Shown here piece after piece: positions 43,033-52,709 of a stretch of DNA of 64,000 nucleotides. Both the position numbers and the translations under genes were made by a program. How positions within the stretch are numbered: position 1 is the stretch's first letter; every line of letters begins with the position of its first letter. The notes under the pieces were generated by a model. That model was not told where the DNA came from and ran no database searches. It saw only the letters and a program-made list of their open reading frames with translations. The DNA lies in contig CBFDBQ010000003.1 in assembly GCA_965603095.1 (NCBI GenBank), positions 1 through 64,000 of the forward strand. Reading direction: 5' to 3'. The stretch is from DAOVVL01 sp965603095. Its GTDB lineage: Bacteria > Pseudomonadota > Alphaproteobacteria > Rhodospirillales > Magnetovibrionaceae.

Positions 43033-44427
43033 ATGTCTGACGCACACCAACTAGACCCCACCATATTGCGCGAATACGATATTCGCGGCGTTGTTGGCGA
43101 AGATTTTTCCGCCATTGATGTAGGCGCAATTGGCTGGGCATTTGCAACCATAGTCAAAGAAGGCGGCGGTTCGCGTGTTGCGGTTGGCTATGATGGCAGG
43201 CTTTCATCACCCGGACTTGAACAAGCAATGGTAGCTGGCCTTTCCCTTGCGGGTGTTGATGTTTTGCGCGTCGGCCTTGGCCCCAGCCCCATGCTTTATT
43301 ATGCTGGCGCAACCGAGGAAGTTGACGCGGCGGTAATGATTACCGGTTCGCATAACCCGCCCGAATACAACGGCATTAAAATGAGCATTGGTGGACATTC
43401 ATTTTATGGCGACGATATCCAACGTTTGGGAAAAATTTGCGCCAGTGGAGATTTTGCCCAAGGCAATCCACCAGGCAAGGTTGAAAGCACTCAAGTATTC
43501 GATGCCTATGTCGCCCGAGTTCTTTCCGATTATCGCGGCACAAAAAACCTGAAAGTGGCGTGGGATCCAGCCAACGGTGCGGCTGGCGAAGTGATTAGCG
43601 AATTGATAAAAAAGCTTCCCGGTGAACATTTTGTAATTAATGAAAAAATTGACGGAACCTTTCCCGCTCATCATCCCGATCCAACGGTTGAAAAAAATCT
43701 CGACCAGCTAAAAGAATTGGTGGCTGAAAATGGCTGTGACCTTGGTTTTGGTTTTGATGGCGATGGTGATCGCATTGGCGTTATTGATGGCCGTGGCCGG
43801 GTTTTATGGGGCGATCAAATAATGGTTTTGCTGGCACGCGAAGTGTTGGCAGATATTCCTGGCGCAACCATAATTGCTGATGTCAAAGCATCCCAGGCAT
43901 TTTTTGATGCCATAGCTGAGATGGGTGGCAACCCTATTATGTGGAAAACCGGACATTCATTAATAAAAACAAAAATGGTTGAAACCGGCGCACCACTGGC
44001 GGGCGAGATGAGCGCGCATATATTTTTCAAGCACCGTTATTATGGTTTTGACGATGCTGTTTATGCCGCTGTCAGGCTTCTTTCCATTATTGCATCAGAT
44101 GATAAATCATTGGCAGAAATGCGCGATGATTTGCCACAGTTGATTAATACGCCGGAAATACGTTTTGACTGTCCAGAAGAAAGAAAGTTTCAGGTGGTAG
44201 ACGAAGTAAAATCACGCTTAAAAGGTCGTGCCGGAATTACCGTCAACGATATTGATGGCGTAAGGGTTTTATCCGATGATGGCTGGTGGTTGCTTCGTGC
44301 ATCCAATACCCAAGCAGTTTTGGTTGCAAGGTGTGAATCAAATTCAGATCAAGGCTTAGCCCGGCTTAAAGGCGTGCTAGCAGATGAGTTAAAGCAGAGC
44401 GGAATAGACGTTCCAGATATGGCCTGA
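43033..44427 (+). CDS. Phosphomannomutase/phosphoglucomutase
   Basis: A 464-residue alpha-D-phosphohexomutase (AlgC/ManB type) that interconverts hexose 6- and 1-phosphates. The phosphoserine is Ser106 in ITGSHNPPEYNG; the Mg2+ site is DGDGDR (Asp242, 244, 246); the sugar loop GEMSAHIFF is present. Together with GalU and Ugd it completes the path from glucose-6-phosphate to UDP-glucuronate, which supports a role in polysaccharide precursors. Confidence 0.95.
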   Translation: MSDAHQLDPTILREYDIRGVVGEDFSAIDVGAIGWAFATIVKEGGGSRVAVGYDGRLSSPGLEQAMVAGLSLAGVDVLRVGLGPSPMLYYAGATEEVDAAVMITGSHNPPEYNGIKMSIGGHSFYGDDIQRLGKICASGDFAQGNPPGKVESTQVFDAYVARVLSDYRGTKNLKVAWDPANGAAGEVISELIKKLPGEHFVINEKIDGTFPAHHPDPTVEKNLDQLKELVAENGCDLGFGFDGDGDRIGVIDGRGRVLWGDQIMVLLAREVLADIPGATIIADVKASQAFFDAIAEMGGNPIMWKTGHSLIKTKMVETGAPLAGEMSAHIFFKHRYYGFDDAVYAAVRLLSIIASDDKSLAEMRDDLPQLINTPEIRFDCPEERKFQVVDEVKSRLKGRAGITVNDIDGVRVLSDDGWWLLRASNTQAVLVARCESNSDQGLARLKGVLADELKQSGIDVPDMA

Positions 44428-44433
44428 TTTTGA

Positions 44434-45711
44434 TTAGTTGACTGCGGCGACTTCGGTCGGAAGCTTTACCTGAACCTCAAGACAATCCATTTTGTTTTTT
44501 TCAAGGAAATTACAGGCTCGATAGGCGGATTTTTTTGCCACCCCAACCACGCGGGCGCGGTAAAGAACACGACCGCTTTTCTTGCGTAGCGGCGATATAA
44601 GTATTTCACCCTTGGCAAGGTATGATGGGGCAAGCCCAATAGCCTTGGCCGCTATATCTATTGCGGGCTGACGTTGCTTGTATGCACCAACTTGTACGCC
44701 CCAAACGGTTTGTCCGTTGCGTGGTATTATTGTGGTTTTTGCCGCCCAATCATTTTTAATGTTCGGTTTCTTTATTGGTGAGGGGGCTTTGGCTATTTTA
44801 GTGAGGGGCTTGGCAAATATATTTTCCCCATTGTTATCGGCAGTCCTGCTATCAAGCTTGGCAAAACTTTTATTTAAAAGAACGGTCATGTGACGATTTC
44901 TTTTTTTGGCGGACTTGCCACCAAACACGACACCAATTAACCGTCTATTGCCACGACGAACAGAGGTAACAAGATTAAACCCTGATGCACGGATGTATCC
45001 GGTTTTGATGCCGTCAGTTCCTTCGTAGGTGGTCAATAAACCGTTATGGGTTTTGTGGGTTACGCCCCTATACCTGAATCTTTTTTCTGAAAAATATCCG
45101 TAATGATGTGGAAAGTTTTTATATAGCGCACTTGCCAGCTTGGCCATGTCGCGTGCGGTTGAAAGCTGGGCCCGATGGGGCAGGCCTGATGCGTTCCTAA
45201 AAGTTGTGCTTTTCATGCCAAGGGTGCGGGCCTTGGCCGTCATCATCAATGCAAATTTACGTTCGGTACCGCCCATGTGCTCGGCCGTTGCGCTGGCGAC
45301 ATCATTGGCTGATTTTACCGCGATTGCTAAAATAGCATTTTTTACGCTTATGCTTTTGCCCGGATTGATCCCCATCTTTGATGATGGCTGTCTTGCGGCA
45401 CGGCGTGAAAAAACAATTTTATCGTTTAGTTTAAGACGGCCTTCGTCAATTGCCTCAAACATAAGATAAAGGGTCATCATCTTGGTCAGTGATGCGGGGT
45501 AGTTGCGGGTGTCGGCGTTGACCGAATGTAAAATCTCACCGTTACTGGAATCAATTATAAACGAGGCATATTTTGCGTGGGCATGGTTTGCACCAAGAGA
45601 AAAAACAAAAAATACAGATGCAATAAGCGCATAAGACGACAAGCGCAGAGTACGGCTCGCACGCGGTAGGGTGTTTCCCAAATAGGATTTAATGACACCT
45701 AGATCTTTCAA
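44434..45711 (-). CDS. D-alanyl-D-alanine carboxypeptidase with SPOR domain
   Basis: A 425-residue penicillin-binding protein of the S11 family, trimming peptidoglycan stem peptides in the periplasm. A signal segment is at about 24-46. The active-site motifs are SLTK (Ser74, Lys77), SAN (134-136) and KTG (236-238). A SPOR domain (about 345-425, WGVQVGAYKQRQPA) should bind denuded glycans at the division septum. The start is TTG at 45711 with GAGGGAGAG about 10 bases upstream; no ATG fits before the signal segment. It converges on the phosphohexomutase gene. Confidence 0.93.
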   Translation of the reverse strand: MKDLGVIKSYLGNTLPRASRTLRLSSYALIASVFFVFSLGANHAHAKYASFIIDSSNGEILHSVNADTRNYPASLTKMMTLYLMFEAIDEGRLKLNDKIVFSRRAARQPSSKMGINPGKSISVKNAILAIAVKSANDVASATAEHMGGTERKFALMMTAKARTLGMKSTTFRNASGLPHRAQLSTARDMAKLASALYKNFPHHYGYFSEKRFRYRGVTHKTHNGLLTTYEGTDGIKTGYIRASGFNLVTSVRRGNRRLIGVVFGGKSAKKRNRHMTVLLNKSFAKLDSRTADNNGENIFAKPLTKIAKAPSPIKKPNIKNDWAAKTTIIPRNGQTVWGVQVGAYKQRQPAIDIAAKAIGLAPSYLAKGEILISPLRKKSGRVLYRARVVGVAKKSAYRACNFLEKNKMDCLEVQVKLPTEVAAVN

Positions 45712-46057
45712 GATCTGGTCTCTCCCTCTTTTGCTCTCTTATTTAAATACCATCCGCATAGCCGCGGATGTCCCAACCTTGCTAACATACTGGCAAGTAT
45801 CGGATAATAAAGCGTTAAAACGAATTTTTTAATTTAGTATTTTGCCAATCGCCTAGATTTGGCTTAGGTAAATTGTATAAAAATCAATGAATACAGATGA
45901 TTAGGTGAATATTTGCTAGTTTTATCTATAGGCTTGCCTGCCATAGGGCTTAGCCCCATATCAATTGATGACATTCCCAGCCTTTAAAAATGGCTGTATC
46001 ATTGTTGAAAGCTGAGATTCTAAAATTGGCACAAGTTTACACAAGAGAGATTATGCG
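45712..46057. other. Divergent intergenic region between carboxypeptidase and clpS
   Basis: This 346-base A/T-rich gap separates two divergent genes, both starting with TTG. It contains a perfect 7-bp stem, CATCCGC/GCGGATG (45751-45770), in the carboxypeptidase leader, and weaker inverted repeats CTTGC/GCAAG (45778-45797) and CAGCC/GGCTG near 45977-45995. No convincing promoter hexamer pair and no open reading frame of note is visible. Confidence 0.6.
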
Positions 46058-46405
46058 TTGAGCGACAAGAAAAATACCAATAACCCATCGGATGATGATA
46101 ACGGCGGCAATGATATCGGCGTTGCGCTGAAAACTCGGCCACGGACTAAAAAACCATCCATGTACAAGGTGCTTATGCTTAACGATGACTACACCCCAAT
46201 GGAGTTTGTCATTCATGCGCTGGAGAAGTTTTTTGGCAAAACCCATGACGAAGCCATGACCATAATGTTGCACGTCCATCAGAAAGGCGTCGGCATTTGT
46301 GGTGTTTATACCTATGAGGTGGCTGAAATGAAGTCTACCCAGGTAATGGACATGGCGGCCCAACATCAACACCCGCTTCAATGCACAGTGGAAAAGGACG
46401 GTTAG
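46058..46405 (+). CDS. clpS: ATP-dependent Clp protease adaptor ClpS
   Basis: A 115-residue adaptor that binds N-degron substrates (N-terminal Leu, Phe, Trp, Tyr) and hands them to ClpA. The core MYKVLMLNDDYTPMEFVIHAL holds the substrate pocket with its Asn-Asp pair, and the histidine-containing MLHVHQKG follows. The first 35 residues are an acidic flexible tail. The start is TTG at 46058 with AGAGAGA upstream; an ATG at 46053 is out of frame and soon stops. It is 5 bases before clpA. Confidence 0.95.
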   Translation: MSDKKNTNNPSDDDNGGNDIGVALKTRPRTKKPSMYKVLMLNDDYTPMEFVIHALEKFFGKTHDEAMTIMLHVHQKGVGICGVYTYEVAEMKSTQVMDMAAQHQHPLQCTVEKDG

Positions 46406-46410
46406 AAAAA

Positions 46411-48774
46411 ATGCTTTCACGCAACCTTGAACAAACCCTGCATCGGGCATTGGCAGTAGCCGGCGATCTTCGCCATGAATTTGCAACCCTAGAGCATCTT
46501 TTGCTGGCCTTGGTTGAAGACACTGACGCGCTTGCCGTGATGAAGGCCTGTGGGGTTGATTCCATCCATATTCGTGATGAATTGGTCGATTTCCTACAAA
46601 ACGAATTTATGCAAAATCCACCAGATTATACCGAAGACCCAAAACCAACATCTAGTTTCCAACGGGTTATCCAGCGCGCCATAATTCATGTGCAATCATC
46701 GGGGCGCGAAGAGGTCACTGGTGGAAACGTGTTGGTAGCATTGTTTTCAGAACGCGAATCCCACGCAGTATTTTTCTTGCAAGAACAAGATATGACCCGC
46801 CTTGATGCGGTAAATTACATTTCTCATGGTATCGCCAAGGCCCCGGGTGCCTCAGACAGCCGTACGGTTCACGGAACCGATGAAGCGCTCGATGGCGAGG
46901 ATGTGGTTAAAAAAGGCCGCGAAGCGCTGGATGCCTATTGCGTCAACCTAAATGAAAAGGCAGCCGACGGGCGCATAGACCCGCTTATTGGCCGGAATGA
47001 TGAAATTGACCGCACAATTCAGGTTTTATGTCGCCGGACCAAAAACAACCCGCTTTATGTTGGTGACCCCGGTGTTGGCAAAACCGCCATTGCCGAAGGC
47101 CTAGCGTTACGCATTACCAAGGCTGAGGTGCCCGAGGTTTTAAAAGATGTCCATATATGGGCGTTGGATATGGGCTCGCTTTTGGCCGGAACCCGCTATC
47201 GCGGTGATTTCGAAGAACGCCTGAAAGCCGTAATCCGCGAGCTTGAGGCCGAACCCAACAGCGTTTTATTTATTGATGAAATCCACACCGTAATTGGTGC
47301 GGGCGCCACATCGGGCGGTTCAATGGACGCTAGCAATATACTTAAACCATCATTGGCGGCGGGCGAGCTTCGCTGTATGGGTTCCACCACCTACAAGGAA
47401 TACCGCCAGCATTTTGAAAAAGACCGCGCGCTTGTAAGGCGTTTTCAGAAAATTGATGTTCACGAACCAACCGTCGAAGACACAATCAAGATACTGATGG
47501 GCCTTAAACCTTATTACGAAAAGCATCATTCAGTTCGCTATTCCAACGGCGCCATCAAAAGCGCGGTTGAGCTTTCGGCAAGATACATCAATGATCGCAA
47601 GCTCCCAGACAAGGCAATTGATGTAATAGATGAAGTAGGGGCATCGTTGATGTTGCTACCGGCTAAAAAGCGTAAAAAAACCATCACGGTCAAAGATGTG
47701 GAGGCGGTGGTTGCTAAAATCGCCCGTATCCCACCAAAAAGCGTTTCCAGCGACGACAGGAAAGCATTGCAACACCTTGAGCGCGATTTAAAAACCATGG
47801 TCTTTGGCCAGGATACCGCCATTGAAATGCTAGCTGGCTCCATAAAGCTGGCCCGGGCTGGCCTGCGCGATCCGCAAAAACCAATTGGTTGTTATATGTT
47901 CTCTGGCCCAACCGGGGTCGGTAAAACCGAGGCCGCCCGTCAACTAGCCATGACGCTGGGGGTTGAGCTTAACCGTTTTGATATGTCCGAATACATGGAA
48001 CGCCATTCGGTTTCACGCCTTATTGGTGCGCCTCCGGGGTATGTGGGTTTCGATCAGGGCGGAATACTAACCGACAAGGTCGATCAGCAGCCCCATTCGG
48101 TATTGTTGCTTGATGAAATTGAAAAAGCCCACCCCGATGTGTTTAACATATTGTTGCAGGTAATGGATCACGGCAAGCTGACCGATAACAACGGCAAAAC
48201 AATCGATTTCCGTAACACTGTCTTGATAATGACCACCAATGCCGGCGCCGCAGAAATGGCCAAGGCATCCATTGGGTTTGAACGTGGTTTACGCGAAGGT
48301 GACGATACCGAAGCCATTGAGCGCGCTTTCACGCCGGAATTCAGAAACCGCCTTGATGCCATAATTCCCTTTGCCAGTCTTAGCCCGGAAGTTATTTCAC
48401 AGGTGGTGGAAAAATTCATCTTTGAATTAGAGGCTCAACTGGAAGAGCGCGCAGTTAGCATTGAACTTAGCGATGAAGCCCGCGAATGGTTGGGTAAAAA
48501 AGGCTTTGATGCTCGCTTTGGCGCACGACCATTGGGGCGTGTTATTCAAGAGCACATAAAGCGCCCACTTTCAGAGGAATTGTTGTTTGGTAGATTAACA
48601 GACGGCGGGCTAGCTCGGGTTGAGATCGATGACGGAAAAATATCCTTTAGCTACCCAGAAACTCCAAAAACTTCTGGCAATAAACCTAAAGGCAAACCCA
48701 AAAGCAAAAAGGGCAAAAAACCCGGACTTCCATCAACCAACCGTAACTCAGGCGTTCCCGCGGTGGTTAAATAA
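46411..48774 (+). CDS. clpA: ATP-dependent Clp protease ATP-binding subunit ClpA
   Basis: A 787-residue AAA+ unfoldase for ClpP. The N domain (1-145) binds ClpS. D1 Walker A is GDPGVGKT (218-225) with FIDEIHTVIGAGAT; D2 Walker A is GPTGVGKT near residue 500 with LLDEIEKAH. A sensor-2 arginine region (FDARFGARPLGRVI) is intact. The C-terminal 35 residues are a Lys/Pro-rich tail not needed for the fold. ATG 46411 was chosen over an upstream ATG inside clpS. Confidence 0.96.
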   Translation: MLSRNLEQTLHRALAVAGDLRHEFATLEHLLLALVEDTDALAVMKACGVDSIHIRDELVDFLQNEFMQNPPDYTEDPKPTSSFQRVIQRAIIHVQSSGREEVTGGNVLVALFSERESHAVFFLQEQDMTRLDAVNYISHGIAKAPGASDSRTVHGTDEALDGEDVVKKGREALDAYCVNLNEKAADGRIDPLIGRNDEIDRTIQVLCRRTKNNPLYVGDPGVGKTAIAEGLALRITKAEVPEVLKDVHIWALDMGSLLAGTRYRGDFEERLKAVIRELEAEPNSVLFIDEIHTVIGAGATSGGSMDASNILKPSLAAGELRCMGSTTYKEYRQHFEKDRALVRRFQKIDVHEPTVEDTIKILMGLKPYYEKHHSVRYSNGAIKSAVELSARYINDRKLPDKAIDVIDEVGASLMLLPAKKRKKTITVKDVEAVVAKIARIPPKSVSSDDRKALQHLERDLKTMVFGQDTAIEMLAGSIKLARAGLRDPQKPIGCYMFSGPTGVGKTEAARQLAMTLGVELNRFDMSEYMERHSVSRLIGAPPGYVGFDQGGILTDKVDQQPHSVLLLDEIEKAHPDVFNILLQVMDHGKLTDNNGKTIDFRNTVLIMTTNAGAAEMAKASIGFERGLREGDDTEAIERAFTPEFRNRLDAIIPFASLSPEVISQVVEKFIFELEAQLEERAVSIELSDEAREWLGKKGFDARFGARPLGRVIQEHIKRPLSEELLFGRLTDGGLARVEIDDGKISFSYPETPKTSGNKPKGKPKSKKGKKPGLPSTNRNSGVPAVVK

Positions 48775-48829
48775 GAAAATCAAGCAACTAACATAGTTGA
48801 TTGTATTTAATAGATTTTTTTGACCAGCC

Positions 48830-49123
48830 CTAGCAGGGGAGCTCGGCGACAATTCTTGCTCCACCTGGCCCTTTAAACGGTAATGGCTGTTTCGATCCGC
48901 TGGGCATGGTGTAATCGCGCATGGTGGGTACGGTGCTCGAATTGCTGGGGCGTCGGCGCTCCACTTTTATTTTCATACAAGCATCACAACGGTTAAGCAG
49001 GGTTTCTGATCCAACACTGTTTTTTACTATCCGTGAACATTTATTGACGGGTAGCGCGCTTGCGCTTGTCGCAAAAAACAAAACGGCTGAAAAAAGGCTA
49101 AAAAATACAAGAATCGGTTTCAT
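48830..49123 (-). CDS. Small secreted four-cysteine protein
   Basis: A 97-residue protein, not recognised. Residues 1-23 are a Sec signal peptide (LVFFSLFSAVLFFATSASA). The mature 74 residues contain four cysteines (KCSR, RCDACMK and the terminal residue), which suggests two disulfides. The C-terminus is Pro/Gly-rich. It converges on clpA and lies 27 bases after the next unknown gene on the same strand, so the two may be one operon. Confidence 0.72.
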   Translation of the reverse strand: MKPILVFFSLFSAVLFFATSASALPVNKCSRIVKNSVGSETLLNRCDACMKIKVERRRPSNSSTVPTMRDYTMPSGSKQPLPFKGPGGARIVAELPC

Positions 49124-49150
49124 GGGTTCAATAGTACCCCCTCAGCCATA

Positions 49151-49777
49151 TTATTCTTCATCTGATTTATTTGTTGTATTTTTGGAGCCTTCTTCGGATT
49201 TGTTGTTGGCATTATTAGCGGTTTCCGCTTCTTGCAGGGCCAGCAAAACACCAATTCCCGGGCCTATATCCGTTGTCCTGCTTATTACCTCGGTTCTAAC
49301 ATCAATCTTGCTTTGCTGGTTTGGACTGTACCCGGGTCCAGGCTCGCCAATTTTCTTTTTGTCGTCGTTTTCTACCGCATTCATGGCGGCCATTTGTTTT
49401 TGTATTTCCATCGCAATTATTTTTTCTATTTGCTCACGTTGACTTGACGGAAGCTGGGCTAGCATTTCCTCGGTCAAATTCATTGCTTTTAGTATTTCTT
49501 TCCTGATCTCGGCAATTTTTCTGGCTTTTACTTCATCTACGTAGGCACTCATGCCAATTTCGCGTATGCGTTCAATATCGCTTTGCCCCGGTGGCGCCAC
49601 CAAACCACCGCTGTCGCCTTGGGCGCGCATATGGTCGGTTACTATGGGGGATGGGTTTTCGCCCGATGATGCGTTCGCGGCTATTGTATTTTTGGATTTT
49701 TCTTCCGCCATGGCAATAGCTGCCTTGCGGGCGGCAAAAACTGCCTCCATCACAAGTGGATTTGCGTCAACTTTCAC
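49151..49777 (-). CDS. Hypothetical protein with charged helical core
   Basis: A 208-residue cytoplasmic-looking protein I do not recognise. It has an Ala-rich N-terminal helix (MEAVFAARKAAIAMAEE), a charged central helical part (DEVKARKIAEIRKEILKAMN, then SSQREQIEKIIAMEIQKQM), and a low-complexity Asn/Ser/Glu tail (NNANNKSEEGSKN). No signal peptide or membrane segment is present. It lies upstream of the small secreted protein on the same strand. Function unknown. Confidence 0.75.
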   Translation of the reverse strand: MKVDANPLVMEAVFAARKAAIAMAEEKSKNTIAANASSGENPSPIVTDHMRAQGDSGGLVAPPGQSDIERIREIGMSAYVDEVKARKIAEIRKEILKAMNLTEEMLAQLPSSQREQIEKIIAMEIQKQMAAMNAVENDDKKKIGEPGPGYSPNQQSKIDVRTEVISRTTDIGPGIGVLLALQEAETANNANNKSEEGSKNTTNKSDEE

Positions 49778-49874
49778 AGGCTTCCCCCCATTTCATCTTT
49801 TGCACATGATTTCTCATGAAAAGATGATGCAATCGCTGTGCCATAGTCGGTCATATGGGGAAGGGTGGGCTGGG

Positions 49875-51041
49875 TTATGCCTTGCGATATGGGCTTTCTT
49901 CCATAAGCAGGGATTTTTCTTGGCTAACCGCCAATGCTTCGCGTTTGGTGAAATCGACAATGGCCTCACTAAAGCCTGGGTCGGCTATCCAGTGGGCCGA
50001 ACGGGTTGTTACTGGAAGATATCCCCGGCTGATTTTGTGTTCGCCTTGGGCTCCGGCCTCAACCCGGGAAAGCCCCATGCTGATGGCGACTTCTATTGCC
50101 TGATGGTAACAGACCTCAAAATGTAGGAACTGAACATGTTTGCTACAGCCCCAATAGCGTCCATAAAGGGCATCTTCACCAATAAGATTAAGTGCGCCTG
50201 CTATTATTTCGCCATCTTGTTTTGCGATTATTAACAATGTTTTATCAGCCATTGTTCGGCCAATACGTGAAAAGAAATCTCTGTTCAAATAGGCCCGGCC
50301 CCATTTGCGATTGGATGTGTCCATATAAAATTCAAACATCTTGTCCCAGTGGGCCTCAGCTATGTCTGGGCCGGTTAAAACCTCAATTTCAATACCGCTT
50401 TCATGGACCGCGCGCCTTTCTTTCAATATTGCTTTGCGTTTGCGCGATGAAAGGTCAGCCAAAAAATCAGCAAAACTTTCATAACCATGGTTTTGCCAAT
50501 GATATTGCAACGCCCGTCGAGGGATAAAACCAAGCTGGGTTAAGGCATTGTCATCAATTTCTTCTAAAAAATTAATGTGCAGGGACGAAACACCCAATTG
50601 TTTGGCAAGGGTTATGGCCCCTTGGCCAAGCTGAAGGCGAATTTTGGCGGCTAAACCGAGTTCAAGCGCGCCATTTATCATAATTTTAGGCCCCGTTACC
50701 GGGGTGAAAGGCACAGCGGAAAGAAGCTTGGGATAATATGCTCCACCCGCGCGCTCAAAAGCATCGGCCCAGCCTTGATCAAAAACATACTCACCAAAGG
50801 AATTGCCTTTGAGATAAAGCATCATGACGCCAAGCAAGCGATTGTCAGCGTCTTTTATGGTTAAATGCTGGGCCATCCACCCGGTTTCGGGTTTTACCGC
50901 ACCACTTTGTTCTAGCGCCAACAAGAACCCATGGCTGACAAAGGGGTTATTGCTACCCGCGCACCCATCCCAATCGTCCGCATCAATTTCTGAAATGGCG
51001 GGGATAACCGAAATTTGGAATGTTTCGCTACCGTCGGGCAT
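49875..51041 (-). CDS. DUF482-family GNAT-like protein
   Basis: A 388-residue protein of the DUF482/COG3146 family, which resembles FemAB/GNAT acyltransferases and is often labelled a predicted N-acyltransferase. Matching segments are NPFVSHGFLLALEQSG, SSLHINFLEE, LSSRKRKAILKERR, and GRYWGCSKHVQFLHFEVCYHQAIE. The substrate is unknown. I chose ATG 51041; a TTG at 51080 is also possible. The RidA gene lies 56 bases upstream on the same strand. Confidence 0.85.
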   Translation of the reverse strand: MPDGSETFQISVIPAISEIDADDWDGCAGSNNPFVSHGFLLALEQSGAVKPETGWMAQHLTIKDADNRLLGVMMLYLKGNSFGEYVFDQGWADAFERAGGAYYPKLLSAVPFTPVTGPKIMINGALELGLAAKIRLQLGQGAITLAKQLGVSSLHINFLEEIDDNALTQLGFIPRRALQYHWQNHGYESFADFLADLSSRKRKAILKERRAVHESGIEIEVLTGPDIAEAHWDKMFEFYMDTSNRKWGRAYLNRDFFSRIGRTMADKTLLIIAKQDGEIIAGALNLIGEDALYGRYWGCSKHVQFLHFEVCYHQAIEVAISMGLSRVEAGAQGEHKISRGYLPVTTRSAHWIADPGFSEAIVDFTKREALAVSQEKSLLMEESPYRKA

Positions 51042-51097
51042 GGTTTTTATATGATGACGGGCATAGCGGGACGCAAGCAAGCATATTGATGGGTGCG

Positions 51098-51574
51098 TTA
51101 AAGCCTTCGGTCTATCTCAAACATGCCTTCGACCTCAACCGAAACCCCCAGCGGCAGGCTGGGAACACCCACTGCGGCACGGGCATGTTTGCCGGCATCG
51201 CCGAAAACTTCGGCCATTAGGTCGGATGCGCCGTTTATGACTTTCGGTTGGTCGGTAAAATCGGCGGTGGAATTAACAAACCCACCCAGGCGCACTACGC
51301 GCTTTACCAGCGACAGGTCACCTCCGCAGGCGGATTTTACTTGGGCGATTAGATTTATGGCGCAAATACGTGCGGCGGCGTAACCATCATCAACAGTTAA
51401 GGTGTTGCCCAAACGACCCAAGGATTTTATTTCACCGGCCACCATGGGCAACTGGCCCGATATAATCACCAGATTTCCCGTTTGCACAAAAGGAACGTAA
51501 TTGGCCGCAGGTGTCGGGGCTTCGGGTATTTCGATGCCTAGCTCTTTTAGGCGGGCGTCAATTGATGTGCTCAT
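51098..51574 (-). CDS. RidA/YjgF-family protein
   Basis: A 158-residue member of the YjgF/YER057c/UK114 family, of the longer subgroup with N-terminal helix (IDARLKELGIEIPEAPTP). The core VQTGNLVIISGQLP and the C-terminal GVPSLPLGVSVEVEGMFEI are clear. RidA proteins hydrolyse reactive enamine/imine intermediates, but this subgroup is not well defined and the catalytic arginine position reads differently (HARAAVGVP). AAGGA precedes the ATG. It is probably cotranscribed with the DUF482 gene. Confidence 0.88.
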   Translation of the reverse strand: MSTSIDARLKELGIEIPEAPTPAANYVPFVQTGNLVIISGQLPMVAGEIKSLGRLGNTLTVDDGYAAARICAINLIAQVKSACGGDLSLVKRVVRLGGFVNSTADFTDQPKVINGASDLMAEVFGDAGKHARAAVGVPSLPLGVSVEVEGMFEIDRRL

Positions 51575-51805
51575 GGGGAGTTCCTTTAAATGTTTTGATG
51601 GTTGGTTTTCAGCACCTTACGCCATGATTTATTTCCCGTACATCCCCTTAAACACAATCTTTTTTAAGGCAGAAAACCTTTGTTTGATAAATGAAACCAG
51701 CTCAAGGTGGCGGTGGATAGGCCGTATCTTTGCGTTTATGGTTGAAATGATAAAATAATTTGAATCCGCATTAACTGCTTTAGAAGTGTAATTGGAAAAT
51801 TGACC

Positions 51806-52642
51806 ATGATTGAGGATATTAAACACATTCACAGCTATTATTCGCCCAATGATTTGTACAACGAAATCATTAAAGGCGTTGATAAGCTGGGCATTGATTT
51901 AGCGGAAGTTACCATGGACGATCTTCAGCCCGTGGATGAATTCCATATACGTGGCGATACCGCAACCAAAGAGCTTATTGCTCTTGCTGGATTTACACCG
52001 GACCAACATATTTTAGATGTTGGCTGTGGAATTGGTGGATCCACCCGTCGTTTATCAAACGAAACAGGGTGCAGAGTAACCGGAATAGATTTAAGCGATG
52101 AATATATCGATGTCGCCGAACGGTTAACGCAATTATTAAACATGGAAGAGCGGGTTAAATTTCATGCCTGCAGTGCGTTGGAATTACCGTTTGAAGATAA
52201 TTCATTTGATGGCATTTGGTCGCTTCAGATGAATATGAATGTTGAAGATAAGCTTGGCTGGCTAACGGAAACATTTCGCGTTCTAAAACCCGGTAACCAT
52301 GCCGTATTGTACGAAGTATGTGGAGGTAAAAATACCCCGCAGCATTTTCCCGTGCCATGGGCGCAAGACGGTTCAATGAGCTTTCTAATACCACCTGATG
52401 AATTTCGCCATGTGGTAACAGCGGCTGGTTTTGAAATTACAGTATGGAATGATAAAACCGACCTTGCACAAAAAACATTTGCACAAGTTAAGGAACCGGT
52501 GGGTGAGCCTAAACTGCCCGCACTGGGCGTCTATATGTTGGTGGGCGAAGATGTTGGAACCAAGGCGTATAATTTACATCGCAACCTTGATGAAGAGCGG
52601 GTCAGCCTGATAGAGACCGTTGTTATAAAACCTAATTTGTAG
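51806..52642 (+). CDS. SAM-dependent methyltransferase
   Basis: A 278-residue class I methyltransferase. Motif I is ILDVGCGIGGSTRRL, motif II ends VTGIDLSDEYI, and the segment ELPFEDNSFDGIWS is motif III/IV. The overall layout resembles small-molecule N-methyltransferases such as the sarcosine/dimethylglycine type, but the substrate is not established. ATG 51806 was preferred to TTG 51800. It is a single gene, divergent from the RidA gene and convergent with nrdJ. Confidence 0.85.
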   Translation: MIEDIKHIHSYYSPNDLYNEIIKGVDKLGIDLAEVTMDDLQPVDEFHIRGDTATKELIALAGFTPDQHILDVGCGIGGSTRRLSNETGCRVTGIDLSDEYIDVAERLTQLLNMEERVKFHACSALELPFEDNSFDGIWSLQMNMNVEDKLGWLTETFRVLKPGNHAVLYEVCGGKNTPQHFPVPWAQDGSMSFLIPPDEFRHVVTAAGFEITVWNDKTDLAQKTFAQVKEPVGEPKLPALGVYMLVGEDVGTKAYNLHRNLDEERVSLIETVVIKPNL

Positions 52643-52664
52643 ATTTATTATTTAAACGAAGTAA

Positions 52665-52709
52665 GAAAAAAGGGCGGGGGGCCATCAAGTTACTACTATC
52701 AAGCCCCCC
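52665..52709 (-). terminator. Rho-independent terminator of nrdJ
   Basis: Read on the minus strand, GGGGGGC (52709-52703) pairs with GCCCCCC (52682-52676) around a 20-nt loop, and a run of six T follows at 52671-52666 after 4 bases. Between it and the nrdJ stop are further hairpins. Confidence 0.75.
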
